DNA from: Enchytraeus crypticus
Lineage: Eukaryota; Annelida; Clitellata; Enchytraeida; Enchytraeidae
Length of the DNA stretch: 64,000 nt
Assembly: GCA_905160935.1 (NCBI GenBank)
Contig: CAJHZI010000206.1
Span: forward strand, 179,501-243,500
Direction: 5' to 3'
The position numbers and the translations under genes were made by a program. Shown here one piece after another: positions 32,587-43,900 of this stretch (its first letter is position 1; each line of letters opens with the position of its first letter). A model generated the notes under the pieces. It made no database searches. It saw only the letters and a program-made list of their open reading frames with translations, and had not been told where the DNA came from.

Positions 32587-35500
32587 ATGTTTGGGCAGAT
32601 TGTGATAGGACCACCAGGGGCTGGTAAGACTACATACTGTCGAGCAATGCAGGAATTTATGTCAGGTAAGATCTAATGATCTTTCGATCTTGTAATTGTA
32701 ATGGTACTTTCCTTGGCAAGCTAAAAACCCATCTCTTTCCGCCATAGGTCTAAACTTTGACTCGCTTGCCTTGGATCTTGGACTTGCAGTGTTTTAATCT
32801 CGCTTTCTCTTGTGGTCTCTGTGTACTCAGTCGTCATCGTGTGGTGCTTTGGCGCCTGTTTGTGTAGAGTTCGCAAGATATCGCAAGATATTCGTGCCTG
32901 ATATTGCCTTTTGAGGGGAACCGGACGTTCTATTCTTATTGATTGATTGATTGATTGAATGGGATGGACAAATTTCTAGACATGTAAAAATTATATAAAT
33001 AAATTTACGAAGATGAATGAAGTTCAAAAGTCATTTTAGAGTGCTACTTTAATTCATGAAAACATTAAGCTCTTTCAAGATATAATTTTCTCGAATTTTC
33101 AACTGTTCTAAAATGTCTACCATTTCTCTTAATCATTGTTTTGGAATTTTGAGTGGCAATGCTTACTGAATATTGTTTGGCTCATTACCATAGCTATAAC
33201 ATTTAATCTGTGTTAACTGTTATAGTAGACAATTGTAGTGCTCTAATTGATGGTTGTTAATTCTCTCAATTCATTTAGACTGTCAGTTGTAATTCTGTTG
33301 GTGAATTCATTTCTGTTAGTTGGTTAAGTCTGGCCTTGAGTATACTGTAGTTAATATTAAATAGTTCAATATTAAACCTCTAATTATGATCTTACTGTGC
33401 TTTAGTTTATATGATAGTTATTCCATCCCATGTTGTGTTCGGGACTTTGAAGAATAGACCTACCGTTGACTGCACGTGTCTTAAGAGATGACAGCGCAAA
33501 ATCTGAGGAAAACCATGCAAACCAACTCTGAAGTTATATTTTCCATATTTTCTCTGAAGTTATATTTTCCGTATTTTCCAAGTCAAGCTTTAGGCTACAT
33601 AAGGGCTTAAGTTAAGGCATAGCCTTTGTGGAGAGGTTAATTAAGTTTTGATTTATAAGGTGCTCTATATGGAGCGTGAAAGCAGAGTCTGAGTATGAAA
33701 TTATGAATATACACCTTGGACCTGCCTTTTGGGAGGATACTAGTAAGAGAGAGCTTATCCTAAATCTCGAAGTCTCTACATGATCATTTTAGCACTGATC
33801 TAGTTAAAATATTAATAACCATGTAATAAAAGCTGATAAAGCTAAGGTTAATGTCAGTTTCCTCATTCTAAAGCAATGTCAGTGATGGATGAGCCCAGGA
33901 TTTGAATCCGCTCATACTGATATGCAATCGAATATCTTACCGACGTTGCCACTGGCTCCAGCCAGTGGAGACGTTGTAAAGATAAAGGTATAACCATAGT
34001 ATAATCTGGATGGGATTGTTTGGCTGAAAAAATCATTATTGAAACTTCTTAGCACGAGCAGATAGTGCAGTACTTCTGAAAAATGCAGAATTAAATAAAG
34101 AATGTTTTGCAACTATTTTTGGTACAGGCCTAGGTCGTAAGGTTGCTGTGGTGAACTTGGATCCAGCCAACGATGTCTTACCCTACAAACCCACCGTCGA
34201 TATATCCGACCTCATCACGCTCTCTGATGTCATGGACAACCTTCAGCTGGGACCTAACGGCGGTCTTGTCTACTGCATCGAATATCTTGAGAAGAACATA
34301 GACTGGCTGAAAAACCGTTTAGACTCAGAGGAGGTCAAAGGTCGATATATTCTGTTTGATTGCCCGGGTCAGGTTGAACTGTACACGCATCATCAGTCCG
34401 TTAGGAATATATTTGCTCAGCTCGGACGCTGGGACTATAGGTTAGCCGCGGTACATCTAGTCGACTCGCACTATTGCTCGGAACCGTCAAAGTTCATAGC
34501 AGTCCTCTTGACTTCGCTGTCTGCCATGTTGCAGGTGGAGCTTCCTCACGTCAATATTCTGTCGAAGGCTGATCTCATTCAACAGTATGGCCGACTTCCG
34601 TTCAATCTCGACTTCTTCACCGATGTATTAGATCTCAACTATCTGCTTGAGCATTTCACGGTAAGTGTTGTTGTTGCGATACAAGTCTTGCTGTTTGTTA
34701 TTGATTCATTATATTTGTATTTGCTTAAATTGCATGTAAAACTGGCATTGAACAGAGATGGTAGCATATTGATTATTTTGCTAAATTGGGCCATTAGTGC
34801 AGGGTATATATTCAGCATTTGAGCCGGCATTGGCATGCTTTCATTTGAATTGTCATTGGCATGCTTTCATTTGAACTGCCACTGACATGATTTCATTTGA
34901 ACTGTCACTGACATACTTTCATATGAACTGTCATTGACATGCTTTCATTTGAACTGTCACTGACATACTTTCATTTGAACTGTCACTGACATACTTTCAT
35001 TTGAACTGTCATTGGCATGCTTTCATTTGAACTGTCATTGGCATGCTTTCATTTGAACTGTCACTAACATACTTTCATTTGAACTGTCACTGATATTCTT
35101 TCATTTGAACTGTCACTGACATGCTTTCATTTGAACTGTCATTGACGTGCTTTCATTTGAACTGTCACTGACATGCTTTCATTTGAACTGTCACTGATAT
35201 GCTTTCATTTGAACTGTCATTGGCATGCTTTCATTTGAACTGTCATTGGCATGCTTTCATTTGAACTGTCACTGATATGCTTTCAAGGCAAGAAAATAAT
35301 GTCAAACTAGACCGTAGCTTTTTAAGTTTTTATTCGTTTTATAATTTTAACGTTGATTTTTTTTTTAATCAGGTGGAACTGAAAAATTGAATGATGAATG
35401 GTTGAGTAGTCCATTGATCTGCCGCAGTTGTTGGATGTTGTATGAGATCTAGAATGAGTAATACAGATATACAAAATGTTATATATTGCAACATACAACA

Positions 35501-37639
35501 ATTCATTTTGGAAAATATAGTTTATTATATACGGCCATGTATGTTTGTATTATACACTGTGGATATGTATATTTGTATGGCTTTTCTTCTGCCATGTATG
35601 GCCGCAGATTTTCCTTCTTTTAGTTTAGTTTTATCAATGAGCTATTTTCTTATAATTTGATTATTCATAATTGTTGATAGTCCATCCACCTTCGCCCTGG
35701 GATTTAGCCATTAGCGACTGATTCATGATTCTAATGTGCACGCTGTACCAATGTGCTAAAGCCCTTCCAAAAACTCTAGACTACTTACCTTTTTGCTTTA
35801 TTTCCAGGTACTCGCACTGTATTAATTAATAAATAACAAAGGTTTAATGTCCATTTCCTCATCCAGGGATGATGTCAGGGACGTCCCCACAGCACACATC
35901 ACTACAGATCAATTCACCCAGACCAATCTGCAAAAGAAATGTGCTGAGGTGAAGTAAGGTCCTAAGCGAAAGCCTAAGTAAAGTTGATCAAAAATTGATA
36001 TTGTGTATTGAGTTCTTGCAGTTGACTGTTCAGTAACGGCTGAACTGATTCATTGCTTGATTTTGTGATTGATGGTGATGATTTTGATGAATTGATTTGA
36101 TGATTTCAGATAGTGGTTTTGATGAATTGATTTGTTGATTTGACGTGTTTATGATTGCTCTGATGATTTGATTGATTGGTTACGTCAGGAGGATCCATTG
36201 TTCAAGAAGTACCGCAAGCTGAACGAGCGTTTGGTGGGAGTAATCGAGGACTACAGCCTCGTCTCATTTGTAGCACTGCACATACAGGTATTGACAAAAT
36301 CAAAGTTAATTTACTACAGTCTCTACAGCCTCGTCTCATTTGTAGCACTACATATACAGGCAATAATAACACACATTTTAGTGAAATGATCAACTACGTT
36401 AATATCTATCACTTTTATTATCACTTATTAAATCCGTTAGGCAATTTATCTCATTTACCGTGTAACCAGTCCAGTGAATGTCCGAGATTTTACTCTAAGA
36501 TCAGCGAGGCTGGGATTCGAACCCACAAGAGTTCAGTTCACCTCATGAACTGTCATTTAAAATTTCATGACCATATCTACATCTCTAACCATTACGCTAT
36601 TGAAACATTCAATATAATATAGGTATAGACGTAGTCAATGTTAATTTGCTCATTTATTTACTTATTTGCTTCATTTAATTAATTTGAACGTATTGTTATG
36701 TCCGGGTTACTGAAGAACAGACCGACCGTGGGCTGCATGTGTCAAAAAAGGCAACTAAAGCACTAAGTTCTAAACCAGCGTCAGAAAGGGTATTGATGAG
36801 TGCCTAGGCTCCAGAAATTAATTTTTAAAAATCTTAAGCAAATGGAAGAGATTTTGATATGGTTTTTCCATGCCATAGAAATACGGAGAGGATTGGAGAA
36901 AGTCTATTTGTATCCTAACCCTAGTTAAACTGGGGTTAAAGGGAAGTTGATGATGATTCTCTTATTTTGCTCTTGGAAATCACTGTACTTTTGGCAATGA
37001 TATATTTGACTGTGATATTGATTGAGACTGTGATGTACACTTTGGAATTGTGATGATTTGATAACTGGTGTAATATAGGATTGTAGAGGATTGTGCAAAT
37101 TCCAGATGTTAAGCGTGTTCTATGGAACGTATTGAATAGGTCTATTCTAAATATACTTGTGTAATTTACTAATTAAAATATACATATAATGGACTGTATG
37201 CTGTAAATTGAGAGAGAGAGAACTATGTTTATTTAAGTACACATACACGTATACATACCTGCACAAGGTCATCAAAGAGGATATATATACCTTATCTAGT
37301 TGACAGCCAGCAATCACACAAAAACAATCAAATATACATGTACAATTGAAAATTAGCAAAAAAGCAGTAGCAACCAACCAGCGTTCAAGTTGAAAAAAAT
37401 CGATTGATTGATTGTTTCAGGACAAGGAGAGTATGCTGCGGGTAATGAAGACGGTGGACAAAGCTAACGGCTACATGTTTGGTGAAGTGGAGGAGAGAAC
37501 GTTGAGCAGTCTGATGTCGTGTGCTGTCGCTGCAGAGTTTGAGTACGAGAAGATTGGAAACATTCAAGAGAAATACGTCGATGACGAGAGATTGCTGACT
37601 AGTAACTCTGACGATCATCTAGATGATTCAGTCACATAA
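32587..37639 (+). CDS. GPN2: GPN-loop GTPase 2, complete, 4 exons
   Basis: Exons 32587-32665, 34128-34660, 36189-36287 and 37421-37639; 930 nt, 309 aa plus TAA. Human GPN2 has 310. GPN-loop GTPases act in assembly and nuclear import of RNA polymerase II. Residues seen: P-loop GPPGAGKTT at 8-16, [10 protein letters not shown] near 33-42, the family-defining GPN at 68-70 within LGPNGG, G3 DCPGQVE at 104-110, HLVDSHYC near 136, and G4 SKAD at 172-175. The C-terminal segment [18 protein letters not shown] and the final EKYVDDER region fit GPN2 rather than GPN1 or GPN3. I chose the ATG at 32587 because the P-loop follows within 7 codons and no upstream in-frame sequence resembles the family. Introns 1 to 3 hold SINEs, a 26-bp array and a copy of the exon 3 end. 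Confidence 0.95.
32700..32968 (+). mobile_element. SINE-G, near full length, GATT-tailed
   Basis: Head with TTGTGGTCTCTGTGTACTC, middle TTTGGCGCCTGTTTGTGTAG, then GGGGAACCGGACGTTC and (GATT)n. Best copy of the family; in GPN2 intron 1. Confidence 0.8.
33420..33740 (+). mobile_element. SINE-E head joined to a SINE-F body
   Basis: Starts GTTGTGTTCGGGACTTTGAA (E-like), continues into the F body (GGCTACATAAGGGCTTAAG) and ends ACCTTGGACCTGCCTTTTGG. Composite or nested. Confidence 0.6.
33832..33965 (-). mobile_element. SINE-A, tRNA-derived
   Basis: Reverse copy in GPN2 intron 1, from AGCTGATAAAGCTAAGGTTA to GCCACTGGCTCCAGCC. Confidence 0.82.
34815..35285. repeat. 26-bp minisatellite, about 18 copies, GPN2 intron 2
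   Basis: Units of CATTTGAACTGTCACTGACA plus TGCTTT with T/C and GG/AC variants. They do not resemble either neighbouring exon edge. Confidence 0.93.
35832..35950 (-). mobile_element. SINE-D
   Basis: AAAGGTTTAATGTCCATTTC, GGGATGATGTCAGGGACGTC, then ATCAATTCACCCAGACCAAT and AGAAATGTGCTGAGG. Confidence 0.75.
36312..36361 (+). repeat. Single copy of the GPN2 exon 3 end in the intron
   Basis: CTACAGCCTCGTCTCATTTG and the following CACTACATATACAG duplicate the last about 37 bases of exon 3 (end 36287). The copy's donor position reads GC instead of GT. Confidence 0.85.
36366..36615 (-). mobile_element. SINE-B, tRNA-derived
   Basis: Full copy with GGGATTCGAACCCACAAGAG (box B complement) and CCATTACGCTATTGAAACA (box A complement). 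Confidence 0.8.
36690..36958 (+). mobile_element. SINE-E, full length
   Basis: GTTATGTCCGGGTTACTGAA head, CGTCAGAAAGGGTATTGATG, GAAATACGGAGAGGATTGGA, AACTGGGGTTAAAGGGAAG and a GAT tail. Confidence 0.82.
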
Positions 37640-37805
37640 TGCGTATAAAGATAATAACTGTTGTGTTAATAGGATACGTTTTGCAAAAGAGTTAGTGTTT
37701 CAGATTTTTTTTGTATACGTTATTTTGCTTTCTGGTTTGGTAAATAGTAGGTGCCAGAGATTTAAAAGTGCGTATGAAAATCTATATATCTCCATTCTCC
37801 AACTT

Positions 37806-37937
37806 CCAGCCAGTGGCGATGTCGGTAAGATATTCGACCGTGGATCAGTATGTGCGGAGTTAAAATCCTGGATTCGCCCGTCACTGACATCGCTTTCGAG
37901 TGAGGAAACTGATGTTAACATTAGCTTTAGCTTTTTT
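37806..37937 (+). mobile_element. SINE-A, tRNA-derived
   Basis: Forward copy GCCAGTGGCGATGTCGGTAA to TTAACATTAGCTTTAGC, 165 bp beyond the GPN2 stop, probably in its 3'UTR or just after. Confidence 0.85.
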
Positions 37938-38411
37938 TTCTATAATTATTAGATTTGAAATTTAGTTAAGCATTGTTTTACATTGTCATTTATATTGCTG
38001 AATTTTATCTAATCTCATCCATGTGAACTATGTGATTAGGTTAACATTGACTGCTGCTATTTAGGTCTATTTGTCGTCTATTTGTAGTTGATTCCAGAAG
38101 ATTCTATAAGTGTAATAACTGATACAACTAATGAATGCAAACCTAGGGTATAGTAGTAGTGTGTGGTATTTTCAAGAAGTTTAAATCTACTGACATCTGC
38201 ATTTGTTTGTGAAACATGAGTAGCACAGAAGCAGTTTAAAGGGTAATTAATTATAAACCCGTTTTGTAAGAGTTTCTTATACCAATTTAGGACTTTATTT
38301 CATTAAATATCTATCCAGTGCTATTCGTCCTCCTATTGATGCGTCACCTAAGAAATTCACGTGTAGTGTTTGTATTACTTCGTGTCCCAGCAATGAGATA
38401 TAAAATGCTTA

Positions 38412-38538
38412 AAGACGATGTTAACGTCAGTTTCATCTCTCGAAAGCGATATCAGTGACTGGAGAGCCCAGGATTTGAACCCCGCTCTTAGTGACTCGCA
38501 GTCAATATCTTACCGACGTCGCCACTGTCTCCAGCCAT
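38412..38538 (-). mobile_element. SINE-A, tRNA-derived
   Basis: Reverse copy in the GPN2 to dehydratase intergenic region; 38540-38917 holds nothing recognised. Confidence 0.82.
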
Positions 38539-38917
38539 CATTGGAAGTTGCGTGTCAATTTTGTTTTGCTGGTAGTACATACAAGTGAAGATCTCTGCAA
38601 AACCTTTTCTAATAGTGTGCTCAGCCTCTGCAGAAATGAGTTATGTTTATTTATATTTATTATTCCATTTTTATTCGAATAATATTATCTTTATATAATG
38701 TCACAGGTCTACATTATATTCTGTCACCTATATTAGTCAGTGGGGGTAAAAATAGGGCTCAAAATCTATATCACCAATGGATCGCTCCATTGTTACGATT
38801 TTGTGCGCCAAGAAGGATAATATATAATTCTTGCAGCAAAATAAATATAAGCCGCTGCGTGCTAAATGTAAACGCGCAATGCATGCAGAGAATATTCATA
38901 TTGTAGAGCCGGCTGCG

Positions 38918-39822
38918 CAGGGGCGGATCCAGGAATTTGTTAAGGGGGGGCCCGAAATTTTTTTTTGACAGTATACATTTTTTTGCTTACGCCCCGCCTT
39001 CTTCGGGATATGTGACGCAACCAGACAAATTTCTGTGGGGGGCTCAAAATTTGTTCACTACAGCTTTCGGCTCATAGAGTGTAGAGTGAGTGCATTTCCG
39101 TACCTTAGCCCCCCCCCCCCCCGCTCATACCCGTACTAAAGTCAGGGGAAAATGTTGTCCTCCAATGCATTGGTTATGCATTGGTTCAAGTGAAAATTGA
39201 GAGCTAGTGAAACGGTCAACATTTTTCGGGCCCCTTCCATTATACAGGGCTCCTAGTATATCCTAGAAAAATCGAGCTATTGGAACTGCGTTCCCTGTCG
39301 CACCCCCCCCCCGGCCCCCCCTAACCACTGCCATTACTAACATGTTTACACATCGAAATTGCAACAGAAACAATGAAAATATACCCTGTATTACCCTCCC
39401 CCGGGCCCCCCCTTACCACTGTCATTATTAACATATTTACACATCGAAATTGCCATAGAAACAATGAAAATATTCCCTGTCTTACCATCCCCCGGCCCCC
39501 TCCCCCCTTAGCACTGTCATTACTAACATATTTAAACATCGAAATTGCCATAGCAACAATGAAAATATACCCTGTCTTACCTTCCCCCCGGCCCCCCCCC
39601 CTTACCACTGCCATTACTAACATGTTTCCACATCGAAATTGCCATAGAAACAATGAAAATATACCATGTCTTTCCCCCCCCCGGCCCCCCCCCCCCCGAA
39701 CCACTGCCATTGCTAACATATTTAAACATCGAAATTGCCATGGAAACAATGAAAATATAGTTTAAAAATTTTTATCGTCGGACCTAAGGGGGGGGGGCCC
39801 GGGCCCCCTGGATCCGCCACTG
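38918..39822. mobile_element. Non-autonomous hAT transposon with internal poly-C repeats
   Basis: Terminal inverted repeats CAGGGGCGGATCCAGG and its complement ending CCTGGATCCGCCACTG. The 8-bp target duplication CGGCTGCG is perfect (38910-38917 and 39823-39830), as expected for hAT. No transposase frame. Inside, 39288-39760 holds five units of about 95-105 bp containing CATCGAAATTGCCATAG and AACAATGAAAATAT, separated by C7-C12 runs. Confidence 0.9.
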
Positions 39823-40677
39823 CGGCTGCGTATAATAGACGAGAATACGTGGATCAGAGTCTAAATTTAAAGTAAATTTCATGGATTACTGAAGGTCCAG
39901 CTATCTCTTCTTGCTTTTCTAAACTCCAATACAAAAAGAGCATTTGTGTGTCAACACACTTCGTCCGGCCTACACCTTCTAGAGTCTGTTGACTTATTTC
40001 CTATTGGCTATATAGTTTAACCTTGACAATGAATCGTCATGCTTTTAGGAGGGATATCTTGTCAGCGGTAAGAAACTATGAAAAGTTGGTAACTATGTAA
40101 ACACAACAGACCACTAAATCCCGACACTATAAAATTTCACTGACACCTAAAACTTTAAACTTCCGTACCTCTAACATTAATTGGAATAAAATAAAACTCT
40201 AATTACAGCGTACAATATCATAAAGCCACTCTTAGAGCTGCTCTATGTATTAGAATACTATAGAGAAGAAATTTAAGATAAGGCTATAATGTTGCCGAGA
40301 TATTAAAAATCACAGGGTTTGACTTGTAAATAAACATCCGAATTTGTTGGATCAAAGGTTTATTCTCATTTAAATAAAAGTTGTAAACAAGTAAATGAAG
40401 GTCGTTTTTATAGATTATTGAAACTTGCAGAGGTGACTAGATGCAAGCGAGTCTAGGCTTGACAACAGCGCTGTAGCAGGTTAGCAGTAATTTTTAAAAT
40501 TAATTCGAAATTACGCGTACTTTAATAACTTATGTTTAAGTTGTCATGTGAAGTGATTTTGACTAATGTTGTAAACTAATGTATGTATGTGAATGTGGAA
40601 ATGGAGAGAAAAGGCCATCAGTAGTAACTAGTTTTTTAGTAACTCTGCTTTGGTCTTCATGTGTATTTAAGTAATAG

Positions 40678-40826
40678 TGGCTTGAGCCAGTGGCGAAAAA
40701 GTCGGTAAGACACTCGACCAGTAGTATATCACTGATCTGCGGGGTTCAAATCCTGGGCTCGCCCGTCACTGACATCGCTTACGAGTGAGGAAACTGACGT
40801 TAACCTTAGCTTTACCAGCTTTACTT
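40678..40826 (+). mobile_element. SINE-A, tRNA-derived
   Basis: Forward copy with a small inserted duplication (GTAGTATATCACTGATC) before box B. It ends about 170 bp before the dehydratase start. 39831-40677 shows nothing recognised. Confidence 0.85.
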
Positions 40827-40994
40827 TTAATGCTGATATAGCATGTTCATATCAAATGTACTTAAAATTAGTATCATATTTTTTTTGTCATTTTTAGTAT
40901 TATTTGTTTTTAATTTTAATTTGAGTTTTATCTTGCTACGCTGTGTGTCATTCTTGTATCTAGAAAAAGAAAAGAAGGAAGGATTTCTGCAGGG

Positions 40995-43900
40995 ATGGCT
41001 GTAATAGGGAAGAAGTTGGATCATCTGAACACGCCGTGCTTTATTGTCAATGCAGACATCGTTCGTAACAATGCTGCTACAATGCGTCAACGATGCCAAG
41101 AATTAGGTGTTCAATTGCGACCTCACATGAAAACACATAAATGCTTGTAAGTTCTAAAATTCTATGTTTGACAGTTGTACAAGTTGTATCTTGAGAGTTC
41201 TACAAGTTCTCTGCTTGAGATTTTTACAAGTTCTATGCTTGTAAGTTCTACAAGTTCTTTGCTTGAGTCTCAAGCATAGAACTTGATAGGATAATAAAAG
41301 GGGGTATGATTAGCTATTAAAAGAATGTAATAAGAGGAAGAATGCAAGGGGAAATAGTTAGAGAAAGACTGAGATGGGATGTTGGATGATCTGATAACTA
41401 ATTATTTACAGAGATGAAAGGAAGGCAGAGGGTAGAATTGGTTGGAAGAGCTGTATGCCATGGATCTGCCATTAGGCAGTGCATTAGAAGAAGATTAGTT
41501 GAATATACTCATTTAATAAACATTTAATAATAATATCATTTTTAATATACTCTTTAATATACTCTTAAGTAATAATATAGGGCTACTTATTTAATAATTT
41601 AATACATTTAGCATACACTCTTGAGTTTCATGCAAGTGTTTCATTGTGTACATCATTTTACCAGTAAGATATTTGACTGCAGATCTGTATATGCGGGGTT
41701 CAGATCCTGGGCTTACCTGTCACTGACATCGCTTTCCAGTGAGGAAACTGACGTTAACATTAGTTTTACCAGCTTTTTGCATTTTCTTTTCTAATGATTT
41801 AGATAAAATGGTACATTGCGTCTGTTCAGAGAAGTGGGAATCATCGCCACGGATGGCAAGAAGCGCTGCATCACAGTATCGACGCTGGCAGAAGCTGAAT
41901 TCTTTGCTGAGGGTGGATTTGATGATATTGTGTTCGCTTCTCTTTTCTCTGCTGGCAAGATTCCAAGGTATAATGTCCATGTCTTATAGTAAAATTTAAT
42001 GTTAAATTATTTTTGTTAAAGCTATATTGTGGCTCTATAGATATAGTCAAATTTTTCTCTTATCGGAGAGGGTGATAAACGTATCTGCTATTTCTTGCGA
42101 AGCAGTTTCTCATAAAGGTAATAAACTTTTCCTTTTATATTTAGACTTCTTACTTTTTGTTGCTACCATTTGCTTTTCTGAGAGAAGGTTGAAGTTTTTA
42201 GGTCAGTTACTGAGAATGTCTGAGGATAGATACACAAAGACTGCAGTTAACTGAAAGCCAACTCAAGGAAGAAGGAAACGAGGAAGACCTAGAAGGTCTT
42301 CCTCGTTGTCTTCGCTAAATACGATCAATAAAGATTTTAAATTGTGAACATTTCATGGGAAGACGCTGTGAAGATTGCTGATGATAGAAACGAATGGAGG
42401 AATGTTGCCGCCCTATGTTCTGCACAAAACTCAAGGGACTGATGATGACCATTTGCTTACTGAGCAATAGTATTACTACTAATACTAATGTTTATTTATT
42501 TATTTTATTATTTTTTTATTACTAAGTATTAATATAATATTATTGTCCTTACAATGCCTCCTTTTGTTAGAAACCACATTTTTTGTTAGTACCACTCATT
42601 GTGGGACTGCCATTTGCTGGCTGGAGCCAGTGGCGATGTCAGTAAGATATTCGACCGCAGATCAGTATGTGCTGGTTCAAATCCTGGGCTCGCCCGTCAC
42701 TGACAAAGCTTTCGAGAGATGAGACTGATGTCAACATTGGCTCTACCAGCTTTTACTATCAGGATTGAATTTTTAAACTTCTTGTTTTTTGCAGTTGCAA
42801 TGGTAGCACTGGACTGGCTGAGTTTATAAAAGTTTAGTATTAAAAAATTTCATTAGGATGACTTAATCATCATCATCATCCTCCTTCTCCCTGCATAAAG
42901 ATGATTTCATTTGTTTAATTTGTATTGTGATATTTTATTGTGACTTCCTGCAAATAAAGTGATTTCATAGTGTCTTTATTTGAGGGTCTAAGGTTTCTTT
43001 CTACTAAGTTACATTGTTATCTCTCTTTTTTTGCTTGTTTTAAAACTGGATTTGAGTTTAGCTCGAAATTGACTTGATGCGTTGATTGAACGTGTTCACA
43101 GAATGAGGGAGTTGGCTAATAAGCTTTCTCTGTTCCATGTGATAATAGACAATCCTGTTCACTTTGAGCTTCTGGAACGTTCTCCACTTGATGGTGGAAA
43201 GCGTTGGTCTGTTCTGATAAAGATTGATGTGGAAAGTCGCAGAGGTGTGTTGTTCACGCATAGATTAACCTAAGTGTCGTATAGTTTAAAAGTACTTGTT
43301 GAAATATATTTTTATTACTTTTATATATATTTATAACTCAAATATACATATATTTTATAAATATATTTTATAATTTTATTAAATATTTTTTAAAATATAT
43401 TTTATAAGCTTTATATATTTTAATTTTTATATATTTTTATCTATGTGTCAGGATATTAAATTGGCATGTATATATGTGAGTTGTTTTTCAATTTGCAAAT
43501 TGTATTTCATGAGTGTAACTATACGGGAAAAAAAACAAAATAAAAAATAAATGTAATAATAATAATGGCAACAATTCGAGTGCTACAGTCATCAATGACA
43601 ACATCGAGCACTATTGAGACAAAATCAAGCCGGCAAGCAAGAAAAAAAGAATCATATCTTTTAAACGTATCATATCTCTCTTGCGTTGCTCGTGATATGT
43701 GAAACTTTATCTTTATAAATATATTTTATAATTTTATTAAATATTTTTTAAAATATATTTTATAAGCTTTATATATTTTAATTTTTATATATTTTTATCT
43801 ATGTGTCAGGATATTAAATTGGCATGTATATATGTGAGTTGTTTTTCAATTTGCAAATTGTATTTCATGAGTGTAACTATACGGGAAAAAAAACAAAATA

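Noticed and set aside
34661..34822. Extension of the GPN2 exon 2 frame into the intron
   Set aside because: Homology stops at HFT, where a consensus GTAAGT donor lies, and exon 3 resumes in phase at EDPLFKKYR.
39321..39765. Frames of 142 and 130 aa inside the hAT element
   Set aside because: Proline- or glycine-rich translations of the poly-C repeats; no transposase motif.
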